Assembly: GCA_002346225.1 (NCBI GenBank)
Contig: DDYY01000061.1
Coordinates: 1-11,359 of the forward strand
Direction of reading: 5' to 3'
Source of the DNA: Bacteroidetes bacterium UBA3022
GTDB lineage: Bacteria > Bacteroidota > Bacteroidia > Chitinophagales > BACL12
Length of the DNA stretch: 11,359 nt
Shown: one piece after another, positions 1-6,597 of the stretch
Position numbering within the stretch: the first letter of the stretch is position 1
How the letters are laid out: each line of letters opens with the position of its first letter
Notes under the pieces: generated by a model
Seen by the model: only the letters and a program-made list of their open reading frames with translations
What the model was told of the DNA's origin: nothing
Databases searched by the model: none
Translations under genes and position numbers: made by a program

Positions 1-117
1 CTCCACAGCTGCAGTCGGTGGTGTGGACTTGCTTTGATTTTGTGCACATGACTGCATGGCCATACCCATGCTGAGGAGTAGGATGGGGGTGAAAAAGAAT
101 GCCTTCATAATTTTCAT
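1..117 (-). CDS. Lipoprotein, N-terminal fragment (gene runs off the left edge)
   Basis: This frame is open from an ATG at 117-115 to the window edge, giving 39 residues. The start has a short basic n-region (M-K-I-M-K), a hydrophobic stretch at about residues 6-20 and a lipobox-like M-Q-S-C with the cysteine at residue 24. A Q/S/T/P-rich linker follows. This is the usual layout of a signal peptidase II substrate in Bacteroidota, whose lipoboxes are relaxed compared with the L-A-G-C of enterics. The mature protein would be anchored by lipidated Cys24 to the periplasmic side of a membrane or to the cell surface. No acidic surface-export signal is seen just after the cysteine, so surface exposure is not indicated. 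An alternative start at Met4 (position 108) would also work. The catalytic or binding domain lies outside the window, so function is unknown. The gene diverges from the small protein at 186-551. Confidence 0.75.
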   Translation of the reverse strand, partial: MKIMKAFFFTPILLLSMGMAMQSCAQNQSKSTPPTAAVE

Positions 118-134
118 GTTTAAATAGATACGTT

Positions 135-165
135 CAAATAGAGGTTTTGGTTTGCCAAAAGCAAA
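135..165 (-). promoter_or_regulatory. Bacteroidota-type promoter for the lipoprotein gene
   Basis: On the minus strand a -33-like TTTG (165-162) is followed, after a 19-bp spacer, by TCTATTTG (142-135). This matches the Bacteroidota -7 consensus TAnnTTTG at all but one position. Expected transcription start is near 128, giving a leader of about 10 nt before the ATG at 117. It overlaps the oppositely directed promoter at 151-180. The assignment rests on consensus and spacing only. Confidence 0.5.
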
Positions 166-180
166 AAATGTTCAACTTTG
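151..180 (+). promoter_or_regulatory. Bacteroidota-type promoter for the 186-551 gene
   Basis: TTTG at 151-154 and CAACTTTG at 173-180 (one mismatch to TAnnTTTG) are separated by 18 bp. The -7-like box ends 5 nt before the ATG at 186, so transcription would begin at or next to the start codon. This supports 186 rather than the upstream ATGs at 147 and 168 as the real start, because those would place the promoter inside the coding region. Confidence 0.5.
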
Positions 181-185
181 CGTCT

Positions 186-551
186 ATGGAACTCATTCTA
201 AAAGTATCGGCCCAGCTACTGGTAAAAGGTGCGGGAACAGCATTACCATCGACTTACACTATACAACTCATGGATAAGGATCCGCTTAAGGATGACCTGT
301 TGGGAAGCACCAGCACAGACCGCAATGGTAAGGTGTATTTTCAGGTAAATCCTAATGATTTCCAGACTGTAGATTCTTTTGCCGAAAAATTACCCGATCT
401 CTACCTTTCCGTTTTGGAAGAAGGTAAGGAGATTTTTCGCACACCTGTTGCCAATGACGTGGATGTGCTACAGGACGGCCATTTCAATAGCAAGGACGGT
501 GCTAGTATCCATTTAGGTACCTTTCTGGTGCCTGTTGCTGAAGAAGCTTAA
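186..551 (+). CDS. Small cytoplasmic beta-sandwich-like protein (transthyretin/C2-like), function unknown
   Basis: The chosen start gives 121 residues. The frame also contains ATGs at 147 and 168, but a promoter-like box ends at 180, so 186 is preferred. The sequence has short alternating beta-strand-like segments and no signal peptide or membrane segment. Around residues 28-50 it reads L-M-D-K-D-P-L-K-D-D-L-L-G-S-T, then T-D-R-N-G-K-V-Y-F. A motif of acidic D-K-D-P, then D-D-L-L-G, then T-D-x-x-G is what I associate with small transthyretin-like, carboxypeptidase-regulatory-like or C2-like beta-sandwich domains. It is followed by P-D-L-Y-L-S-V and R-T-P, again as in that group. The acidic loop could bind Ca2+, but that is inference. 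The gene is convergent with hscA, with a single base between the two stop codons. I do not recognise a specific family name, and no enzymatic motif is visible. Confidence 0.7.
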   Translation: MELILKVSAQLLVKGAGTALPSTYTIQLMDKDPLKDDLLGSTSTDRNGKVYFQVNPNDFQTVDSFAEKLPDLYLSVLEEGKEIFRTPVANDVDVLQDGHFNSKDGASIHLGTFLVPVAEEA

Positions 552-552
552 A

Positions 553-2400
553 TCAAATAACCTTGCCTTTCATGGCTGCTTGAATGGCCTTGTCCATTAC
601 CCGTTCGGCAAAGGGCCGGGTGAAGTCGTTTAGTTTTTCTATGCCTGCGTGAATAGTATCCTTGTCGGCATTTTCCAACAACTCCTGTAAGGCGGCAATC
701 CGCTCTTTGGTTCCTGCTACCTCCTCCGCATTCAGCATCTCAGCATTCTTCTTTAGAAAGCGTTCCGCCGCATCCATAATATTCTGGGCTTCCACACGGG
801 CTTCCACTATGGCACGCACCGACATGTCTTCCTTGGCATGTTGGATAGAATCCAGGAGCATCTTAGACATCTCCTCTTCCGTTAGGCCATACTGCGGTTG
901 TACGTCAATGCTTTGCTCCACGCCACTGCGCAGTTCTTTGGCACGTACTTTCAAAATACCATCTGCATTGAGTAGAAAACTGATTTCTACTTTAGGTAAA
1001 CCGGCAGGCATACCCGGAATACCACTCAACAGGAACTCTGCCAGCTTGCGGTTGTCGCTCACCAGGTCGCGCTCGCCCTGATAGACGGCGATTTTCAAAT
1101 TCGACTGACCATCCACAGAGGTTGTATATTGTCTGCCAACAGATGTAGGGATTTTACTGTTGCGCGGAATGATTACATCCATCAATCCACCCATCGTTTC
1201 AATGCCCAGCGACAAGGGTGTGATGTCCAGCAAGAGCATGTCTTTCTGGTTACCCGCCAGAATATCTGCCTGAATAGCTGCTCCCAGCGCTACTACCTCA
1301 TCGGGGTCTAGTTCGCGGTGGGCATCCTTTCCAAAAAAGGCGGTAACGGCTGCCTGCACTGCCGGGGTGCGGGTAGAACCGCCCACCAGAACAACCTCGT
1401 CCATATCCTCTGCCCGCAGACCTGCATCGTTCAGTGCCAGTCGGCAGGCTGCGATGGTTCTGTCAATGTATGGTGCAATGCACCGCTGGAAGGTCTCTTT
1501 GTTCAGTGATAATTCGATATCGCCAATTTTACCACTAAAAGTATCGGCTGTGCTCAGTTTCTTTTTGGCAGATTCAGCCAGGAGTCGCAATTCCTGCAAC
1601 AAGGATTTATCGGCTGCATTAGCGAGCTGGTATTGTTCCATCCAGTGCTCTACGATGGCCCTGTCGAAGTCATCACCACCCAGATATGTATCGCCGTTAG
1701 TGGAGAGCACTTCAAAAACACCGTCTTCAATACGCAGAATCGAGATGTCAAAGGTGCCTCCACCTAAATCATACACAGCAATGGTTTGCGCATCGCCATC
1801 TTTGCGACCTAAGCCGTAAGCCAGACTTGCTGCTGTGGGTTCATTTACAATGCGCAACACATCCAGACCTGCCAGCTTACCGGCATCTCTCGTGGCCTGC
1901 CTTTGGGTGTCATTGAAATAAGCAGGAACAGTGATAACCGCCTTGCTTACCTTTTGGTGCAGGAATTGTTCAGCACGCGTTTTTAATTCTTTGAGTATCA
2001 GGGAAGAGAGTTCAATAGGAGAGTAGTAGGTGTCGTGGATGCGCACCTTTACCAGACCTTCCTTGTCTTCATCAATAATGCGGTAACCTATGTGTTGCTG
2101 CTCACCGGCCACATCCTTATACGACTTGCCCATCAATCGCTTCACCGAGAAAATGGTATGCTCCGGGTCGCTGATAAGAAAAGGTCTGGCAGCTTCACCC
2201 ACTATTACGGTACCGTCTTTCCGGAAATGCAGGAGCGAAGGAACAATGCTGTGTCGGTGTTCGTCCTGCAATGCTTTTGGTGTTCCCGTGGTGCTGTCCA
2301 CTATGGCCACCAGGCTGTTGGTGGTTCCCAGGTCAATGCCGATGATGACCTCTTCCTGCTGAATGCTTCCTTCTTTTATATTGATCCCAATCTGGGGCAT
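553..2400 (-). CDS. hscA: Fe-S cluster assembly chaperone HscA (Hsp70 family)
   Basis: A complete 615-residue Hsp70. The nucleotide-binding domain (about 18-390) shows G-I-D-L-G-T-T-N-S (21-29), the phosphate-2 loop D-L-G-G-G-T-F-D (211-218), V-N-E-P-T-A-A (185-191) and V-G-G-S-T-R-T-P (339-346). The linker D-M-L-L-L-D-I-T-P-L-S-L-G (387-399) leads into a beta substrate-binding domain (to about 505) and a helical lid. Three things favour HscA over DnaK: the length (E. coli HscA is 616, DnaK about 638); an N-terminal extension of about 18 residues before the first strand; and HscA-like wording, such as F-S-V-K-R-L-M-G-K-S and a C-terminus M-D-K-A-I-Q-A-A-M-K-G with no disordered E/V-rich DnaK tail. 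HscA works with HscB to release Fe-S clusters from scaffold IscU in the cytoplasm. No isc or hscB gene lies in this window. The gene is convergent with 186-551 and divergent from pyrD. Confidence 0.86.
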   Translation of the reverse strand: MPQIGINIKEGSIQQEEVIIGIDLGTTNSLVAIVDSTTGTPKALQDEHRHSIVPSLLHFRKDGTVIVGEAARPFLISDPEHTIFSVKRLMGKSYKDVAGEQQHIGYRIIDEDKEGLVKVRIHDTYYSPIELSSLILKELKTRAEQFLHQKVSKAVITVPAYFNDTQRQATRDAGKLAGLDVLRIVNEPTAASLAYGLGRKDGDAQTIAVYDLGGGTFDISILRIEDGVFEVLSTNGDTYLGGDDFDRAIVEHWMEQYQLANAADKSLLQELRLLAESAKKKLSTADTFSGKIGDIELSLNKETFQRCIAPYIDRTIAACRLALNDAGLRAEDMDEVVLVGGSTRTPAVQAAVTAFFGKDAHRELDPDEVVALGAAIQADILAGNQKDMLLLDITPLSLGIETMGGLMDVIIPRNSKIPTSVGRQYTTSVDGQSNLKIAVYQGERDLVSDNRKLAEFLLSGIPGMPAGLPKVEISFLLNADGILKVRAKELRSGVEQSIDVQPQYGLTEEEMSKMLLDSIQHAKEDMSVRAIVEARVEAQNIMDAAERFLKKNAEMLNAEEVAGTKERIAALQELLENADKDTIHAGIEKLNDFTRPFAERVMDKAIQAAMKGKVI

Positions 2401-2419
2401 AATAGGTTGATTTTGTTCG

Positions 2420-2427
2420 CAAAGTTA
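2420..2427 (-). promoter_or_regulatory. -7 box of the hscA promoter
   Basis: Read on the minus strand this is TAACTTTG, a perfect TAnnTTTG, followed by GC. It lies 19 nt before the hscA ATG, implying a leader of about 12 nt. No convincing TTG element lies about 19 bp further upstream, so only the -7 element is well supported. Confidence 0.55.
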
Positions 2428-2554
2428 CAAAGACCCAACAAGGTGGGGCGCCGAAGGGTTCATCTGGCGGCGTCTTTACGTTAATCTGCAATGCATTGGC
2501 CGTTTGCGGGAGTTGTTAACCACGTGGCATCATTTATTTTTAGGAGGAATGGTG

Positions 2555-2562
2555 CATCTTTG
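2555..2562 (+). promoter_or_regulatory. -7-like box directly upstream of pyrD
   Basis: CATCTTTG has one mismatch to TAnnTTTG. It ends 6 nt before the pyrD ATG at 2569, so a transcript from it would be leaderless or nearly so. An AGGAGG at 2542-2547 lies upstream of the box and about 21 nt from the ATG, too far to serve pyrD. The -33 region is only T-rich. Confidence 0.4.
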
Positions 2563-2568
2563 TAAGCG

Positions 2569-3606
2569 ATGTATGCCTGGTTAATTCGACCCATCTTTTT
2601 TCTATTCCATGCCGAGCGCGCTCATTATCTGGCATTGAACCTGCTATCGCTGATGTTGAAAATTCCGGGAGGGAAAGCACACTGCCGCTTCTGGTACCGT
2701 CCCCGAAAAGCGGCTAAAGTGCAAGCTTTTGGTCTTACGTTTCCCAATGCGATTGGACTGGCAGCCGGATTCGATAAGAATGCGGCTTACATTGCATCGA
2801 TGGCCTATCTGGGCTTCGGTCATATAGAAATTGGTACTGTAACGCCGCGACCACAACCCGGAAATCCGGCACCACGTCTTTTTCGGCTCCCCAAAGATAA
2901 AGCGCTGATCAACCGCATGGGCTTCAATAACGATGGTGTTGATGCTGCAGTAAGAAACCTGCGTCATCCTTCCGTGCAACAAGTGCGTTCCCAAATGAGT
3001 GTGATAATTGGCGGCAATATCGGCAAGAACAAGACCACACCCAACGCCACTGCATGGCAGGATTACGTTCAATGTTTCGAAAAATTATTCGACCATGTCG
3101 ATTACTTTGTGGTGAATGTCAGCTCCCCCAACACACCTGGTCTTCGGGAGTTGCAGGAAAAAGAACCGCTGCTACAACTGTTGAATAAATTGCAGGATAT
3201 CAATCGAGCCAAAGCTGAACCCAAGCCTTTGCTGCTGAAAATCGCCCCGGATCTTTCTCCCCGCGAGTTGGATGACGTCGCCGAAGTGGCTATTGCTGCC
3301 GGTTTATCAGGACTGATAGTCAGCAATACCACCCTGGACAGAAAACAACTGAAAACAGCAGCTAATGATTTGGAGGCTATTGGGGCAGGAGGCTTGTCGG
3401 GACGTCCTTTGATGACTCGCTCTACCAACGTACTGCGCTACATGCGGCAACGCTTACCGGCATCCATTGAAATAATGGGAGTGGGCGGTGTGATGCGTTC
3501 AGAAGACGTGGCAGCTAAACAGGAGGCAGGCGCCAAGCTGGTACAAGTATATACAGGATTTATATATGAAGGTCCTGCTTTTGTAAGGAAGTTGCTTGCT
3601 CAGTAA
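2569..3606 (+). CDS. pyrD: Dihydroorotate dehydrogenase (quinone), class 2
   Basis: A complete 345-residue enzyme that oxidises dihydroorotate to orotate in pyrimidine synthesis, passing electrons through FMN to membrane quinone. The class 2 mark is the N-terminal extension (about residues 1-35), rich in L, F, I and aromatics, which forms the membrane-associated quinone entry. The FMN barrel motifs appear in order: G-L-A-A-G-F-D-K-N (63-71); E-I-G-T-V-T-P-R-P-Q-P-G-N-P (87-100); N-R-M-G-F-N-N (115-121); V-N-V-S-S-P-N-T-P-G (182-191), where Ser186 corresponds to the catalytic base Ser175 of E. coli PyrD and Asn183 and Asn188 to Asn172 and Asn177; K-I-A-P-D (224-228); S-N-T-T (252-255); and the phosphate-binding G-V-G-G-V (304-308) and Y-T-G-F-I-Y-E-G-P (328-336). 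Length is typical. It diverges from hscA and overlaps the convergent glycosylasparaginase gene by 7 bp. Confidence 0.96.
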   Translation: MYAWLIRPIFFLFHAERAHYLALNLLSLMLKIPGGKAHCRFWYRPRKAAKVQAFGLTFPNAIGLAAGFDKNAAYIASMAYLGFGHIEIGTVTPRPQPGNPAPRLFRLPKDKALINRMGFNNDGVDAAVRNLRHPSVQQVRSQMSVIIGGNIGKNKTTPNATAWQDYVQCFEKLFDHVDYFVVNVSSPNTPGLRELQEKEPLLQLLNKLQDINRAKAEPKPLLLKIAPDLSPRELDDVAEVAIAAGLSGLIVSNTTLDRKQLKTAANDLEAIGAGGLSGRPLMTRSTNVLRYMRQRLPASIEIMGVGGVMRSEDVAAKQEAGAKLVQVYTGFIYEGPAFVRKLLAQ

Positions 3607-4562
3607 TGCGATGATGAATCCAGCAATACATTACCGTTCTGGTTGTAAACTGCATACTGGAATCCCGGCTGAATGCAATATCCACCGTATTCTCCTGCTT
3701 TGTTGATAGCAATGAAGCCAACCTGAATTTCTTTGGATTTTTCTTTTCGTATCCGAATCATTCTTTGTACCGCATACTTGCAGGCATCGACAGGGCTGTA
3801 CCCTTCCCGCATTTTCTCCACCACAAGATGAGAACCTGCTATGCGTATCACTTCTTCACCCGTACCGGTTGCAGTACAGGCACCTACCTCATTGTCAACA
3901 TACAACCCGGCACCAATAATGGGAGAATCGCCTACGCGGCCCCGAATTTTGAATGCCATGCCGCTGGTACTGCAGGCACCGCTTAAATTACCTGCTGCAT
4001 CCATGGCAATGATGCCAATCGTATCATGATTTTCAAAATTAATGATGGGTTGGTACTCTGAATGTACCAGCCACTCCTGGTAAGCTTTGGTGGCCTCCGG
4101 ATTGACATAAGTATCGCGTTCAAATCCGTTTTCGAATGCCCATTGCTGGGCACCACTACCGGCCAGCATAACATGTGGTGTGGTTTCCATCAGTTTCCGG
4201 GCGACAGATACTGGGTTTTTGATTTGCTCCAAAAAACACACAGACCCACAGTTGTAGTCGTGGTCCATGATGCATGCATCCAGCGTAGTTTTCCCTTCAC
4301 GGTCGGGCCAGCCTGCTAACCCTACGGAAGTAGAATGAAGATCATCTTCTGCCTTGCGTGCACCGGCTTCTACCGCATCTAATGCAGTGCCGCCAACACT
4401 GAGAATTTCCCAGGCACTTTTGTTGGTCTCCAGTCCGAAATTCCAGGTGGACAAAACAATCGGTCCGGCGGAGGAAGCAGGCGCCTGAGCTATCAATGGA
4501 GCCAAGCTCATGCCCGTAGCTGCGGTGAGTGAGGTCTTGATAAAATGTCTTCTGGATGTCAT
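3600..4562 (-). CDS. N4-(beta-N-acetylglucosaminyl)-L-asparaginase (glycosylasparaginase), Tat-exported
   Basis: A 320-residue Ntn hydrolase precursor that cleaves the GlcNAc-Asn bond left after N-glycoprotein digestion, releasing aspartate and glucosamine. The N-terminus carries a twin-arginine motif, S-R-R-H-F-I-K (3-9), and a hydrophobic A/L-rich segment, so export through Tat to the periplasm is expected. The mature enzyme starts near residue 33. S-T-W-N-F-G (38-43) holds the substrate-binding tryptophan. N-H-D-T-I-G (178-183) contains the autocleavage site: Asp180-Thr181 is cut, making Thr181 the N-terminal nucleophile of the beta chain. G-R-V-G-D-S-P-I-I-G-A-G (208-219) supplies the arginine and aspartate that bind the amino acid part, and T-G-T-G-E-E (232-237) completes the site. 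This closely follows the Elizabethkingia (Flavobacterium) meningosepticum enzyme. The stop codon lies inside the 3' end of pyrD. The gene diverges from the T9SS gene at 4658. Confidence 0.93.
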   Translation of the reverse strand: MTSRRHFIKTSLTAATGMSLAPLIAQAPASSAGPIVLSTWNFGLETNKSAWEILSVGGTALDAVEAGARKAEDDLHSTSVGLAGWPDREGKTTLDACIMDHDYNCGSVCFLEQIKNPVSVARKLMETTPHVMLAGSGAQQWAFENGFERDTYVNPEATKAYQEWLVHSEYQPIINFENHDTIGIIAMDAAGNLSGACSTSGMAFKIRGRVGDSPIIGAGLYVDNEVGACTATGTGEEVIRIAGSHLVVEKMREGYSPVDACKYAVQRMIRIRKEKSKEIQVGFIAINKAGEYGGYCIQPGFQYAVYNQNGNVLLDSSSHY

Positions 4563-4569
4563 ATTGAAT

Positions 4570-4577
4570 CAAATATT
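4570..4577 (-). promoter_or_regulatory. -7-like box upstream of the glycosylasparaginase gene
   Basis: On the minus strand this is AATATTTG, with one mismatch to TAnnTTTG. It ends 7 nt before the ATG at 4562. The divergent intergenic region (4563-4657) also has an interrupted inverted repeat, TTTAAG at 4603-4608 and CTTAAA at 4623-4628, that could be an operator but is short. No good -7 box was found for the gene at 4658. Confidence 0.35.
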
Positions 4578-4657
4578 ATTTATTCGCACTAAAAATAGAG
4601 CGTTTAAGGCTTTTGAACAGCGCTTAAATTAGTAGTTTATTGTAATATTATACTTCC

Positions 4658-6496
4658 ATGTATGCACACAGACTTTTATTATTCGGGTGGATTATTGGAA
4701 GTTGCGCCGGCTTGCAAGCGCAGACAGACCTGGTTCCCAATGGTGATTTCGAAAGTTTCAGCGCGTGTCCCATTGGTTTTTCATGCATTGAAGCATCAAC
4801 CTTTACCTGGGTAGATAACTGGTTGAGACCGTCCGAAGCTACCTCCGATTATTTTCATGAATGTGCATCGGGTTTCAGCGAAGTAAGCATTCCCGAGAAT
4901 TATTTTTTCACCTATCAATTTGCCCGTTCAGGAGCAGCATACGGAGGTTTCTATGCGTATCTCAATTTATTTCTATACAGGGAATATTTACAGGTGGAAT
5001 TGACAGAACCGATGGAACCCGGAACTTGCTATTATGTAGAATTCTGGGTGGCACCTGCCGAACAGGCAGATTTTTTCGGAGATCCTTTTGCTATCGACGA
5101 AATAGGCATGTATATCTCTAATGGAAGGATAACAGTTGCTGATCCGTTCGACTATAGTCCGCTGGATGTGATTCCCCAAATAGTATCGCCGGATGGATTT
5201 TTCTTATCTGATACCCTGAACTGGATGAAAATTTCAGGCATCTATGTGGCGGAGGGTGGCGAGGACTGGATTACCATCGGTAACTTCAAGTCAGACGCCG
5301 ACACAGAAACAGAAGGGGGAGGAATGGGTGAGGGTTTGGCTTACTATGGTTTAGATGATGTGAGTATCATTTCCCTGGAAGCCATAGATATTTTACCGGA
5401 TACCATTTTGTGTGCAGGAGATATACTTACGCTTACTCCACCTGAGGGTGCGGACTTGTACATCTGGAATACGGGTGATACATCCGCCACACTGGAAGTT
5501 TTCGAAACAGGAACCTATATTGTAGAAATGCAATTCCCCTGCGGAAGCTTTTTTGATACAGCCGAAGTGGTATTTAGCATTGATGATGTGACATTGAGCT
5601 CCAGCACCATCGAAGTGTGCTACAATGCCTTTCCCTTTACCCTGGAGGGAAGTGACCTTTATGATGTTTTCAACTGGAGTACCGGTGCAACAACCGCTTC
5701 GATTGAGGCAGAAGAACCCGGCACCTACGTGCTATCAGCTTTTGGCGGCTGTGCCAGTTTTGTTGACACATTTATCATTGTATCCATTGAACAGGTGCCC
5801 AATGAAACATTACCCGACACGGTATTGATCTGCGAGGCCTTCGGAACTGCGGATATTTTTGCACCTCCGTTTTTTGAAAATTATCTGTGGAGTACTGGTG
5901 AAAACACACCTGCTATTACAGTGGGTGGAACTGGCTTCTTTACAGTAGACTATTCGAATAGCTGCGATGCATACAGCCATACTTACACGGTAATTACCGA
6001 CCCTTATCTGGAACTGGAGTTAAACCTTCCGGAACAGGCACAGGTCTGTCCTTTTGGTAGTCCGGTTATAGTATTGAATGCAACTAACGGATTCCCATCC
6101 TACCAATGGAATATCGGCGCCGGCAGCGCAGCAATTGAGGTGACTGAGGCCGGCGTTTATACAGTGGAAGTGACCACCTACTGCCGAACACTCACCGACA
6201 GCACCATCGTAACAACTTGTGAAGTGATGTCCTTGCCGAATGCATTTAGTCCGAATAATGATGGCATCAATGATTTATTCTCTGTGATTTGCAATCCCTG
6301 TGATGGATTCACCGGGCTTTATCTATACAACCGTTGGGGCGAATTGGTATTTGAAACAAATGACCCTACTATTGGGTGGGATGGAATATTTAATGAAAAG
6401 GACGCAGAGGCGGGTGCTTATGTGTACTTGCTTACTTTTGAAAATGGAAGCGATACCCCGTCCATGGAGAAAGGAAGTTTTATCCTAATCAGGTAA
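4658..6496 (+). CDS. T9SS type B cargo protein with N-terminal beta-sandwich domain and four Ig/PKD-like repeats
   Basis: A 612-residue secreted protein. A Sec signal peptide (1-21) ends A-Q-A-like (cut before Gln22). The N-terminal domain (about 24-240) starts L-V-P-N-G-D-F-E and has S-D-Y-F-H-E-C, Y-R-E-Y-L, I-D-E-I-G-M-Y and W-I-T-I-G-N-F, a pattern seen at the front of many Bacteroidota surface proteins and resembling a jelly-roll/CBM-like fold. Four repeats of about 60-75 residues follow (about 241-310, 311-380, 381-447 and 448-521). Each has an early Cys, a [YF]-x-W-[SN]-x-G turn, G-x-[YF]-x-V and a late Cys, suggesting one disulfide per module. The C-terminus (526-612), L-P-N-A-F-S-P-N-N-D-G-I-N-D, then N-R-W-G-E and G-W-D-G, is a type B sorting domain that directs T9SS export and surface attachment. 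The paralogue lies directly downstream. The ligand is unknown; a glycan is a guess from context. Confidence 0.9.
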   Translation: MYAHRLLLFGWIIGSCAGLQAQTDLVPNGDFESFSACPIGFSCIEASTFTWVDNWLRPSEATSDYFHECASGFSEVSIPENYFFTYQFARSGAAYGGFYAYLNLFLYREYLQVELTEPMEPGTCYYVEFWVAPAEQADFFGDPFAIDEIGMYISNGRITVADPFDYSPLDVIPQIVSPDGFFLSDTLNWMKISGIYVAEGGEDWITIGNFKSDADTETEGGGMGEGLAYYGLDDVSIISLEAIDILPDTILCAGDILTLTPPEGADLYIWNTGDTSATLEVFETGTYIVEMQFPCGSFFDTAEVVFSIDDVTLSSSTIEVCYNAFPFTLEGSDLYDVFNWSTGATTASIEAEEPGTYVLSAFGGCASFVDTFIIVSIEQVPNETLPDTVLICEAFGTADIFAPPFFENYLWSTGENTPAITVGGTGFFTVDYSNSCDAYSHTYTVITDPYLELELNLPEQAQVCPFGSPVIVLNATNGFPSYQWNIGAGSAAIEVTEAGVYTVEVTTYCRTLTDSTIVTTCEVMSLPNAFSPNNDGINDLFSVICNPCDGFTGLYLYNRWGELVFETNDPTIGWDGIFNEKDAEAGAYVYLLTFENGSDTPSMEKGSFILIR

Positions 6497-6507
6497 GCAT
6501 AAATATG

Positions 6508-6589
6508 ACAATGACTTTGATTTATATGTTAATTCACAAAATAACTTCGGCCGGCTCCCCAAGCGCATTGTCAAAGTCAAAGTCATTGT
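6508..6589. repeat. 13-bp interrupted inverted repeat between the two T9SS genes
   Basis: ACAATGACTTTGA at 6508-6520 is the exact reverse complement of 6577-6589, with 56 bp between the arms. The right arm is part of a hexamer-like tract (6571-6606) of TCAAAG, TCAAAG, TCATTG, TTAAAG, TTAATG, TCAACG. The element lies between the stop of the first T9SS gene and the most likely start of the second. It could form a hairpin in the joint transcript or be an operator, or it may be chance in a low-complexity stretch. Confidence 0.6.
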
Positions 6590-6597
6590 TAAAGTTA

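Noticed and set aside
147..185. Upstream ATGs at 147 and 168 as start of the small beta-sandwich protein
   Set aside because: They would place a promoter-like TTTG/CAACTTTG pair within the coding region, and the added residues do not look like part of the domain.
662..1819. Long open frames on the plus strand inside hscA (for example 662-1081 and 1367-1819)
   Set aside because: They are antisense to a well-conserved Hsp70 gene and show no recognisable domain; they reflect codon bias on the coding strand.
553..2400. Calling the Hsp70 DnaK
   Set aside because: The 615-residue length, N-terminal extension, HscA-like lid end M-K-G-K and missing DnaK tail fit HscA better.
2542..2584. AGGAGG (2542-2547) and a 11-codon upstream frame starting at 2549 that overlaps the pyrD start
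   Set aside because: The AGGAGG is only one base from the ATG at 2549 and about 21 nt from the pyrD ATG, both unsuitable for Shine-Dalgarno use. If the box at 2555-2562 is the promoter, this stretch is not transcribed.
3603..3634. GTAATG/CATTAC inverted repeat at the pyrD/glycosylasparaginase junction as a bidirectional terminator
   Set aside because: Only a 6-bp stem with a 20-nt loop, inside coding sequence, without T-tracts.
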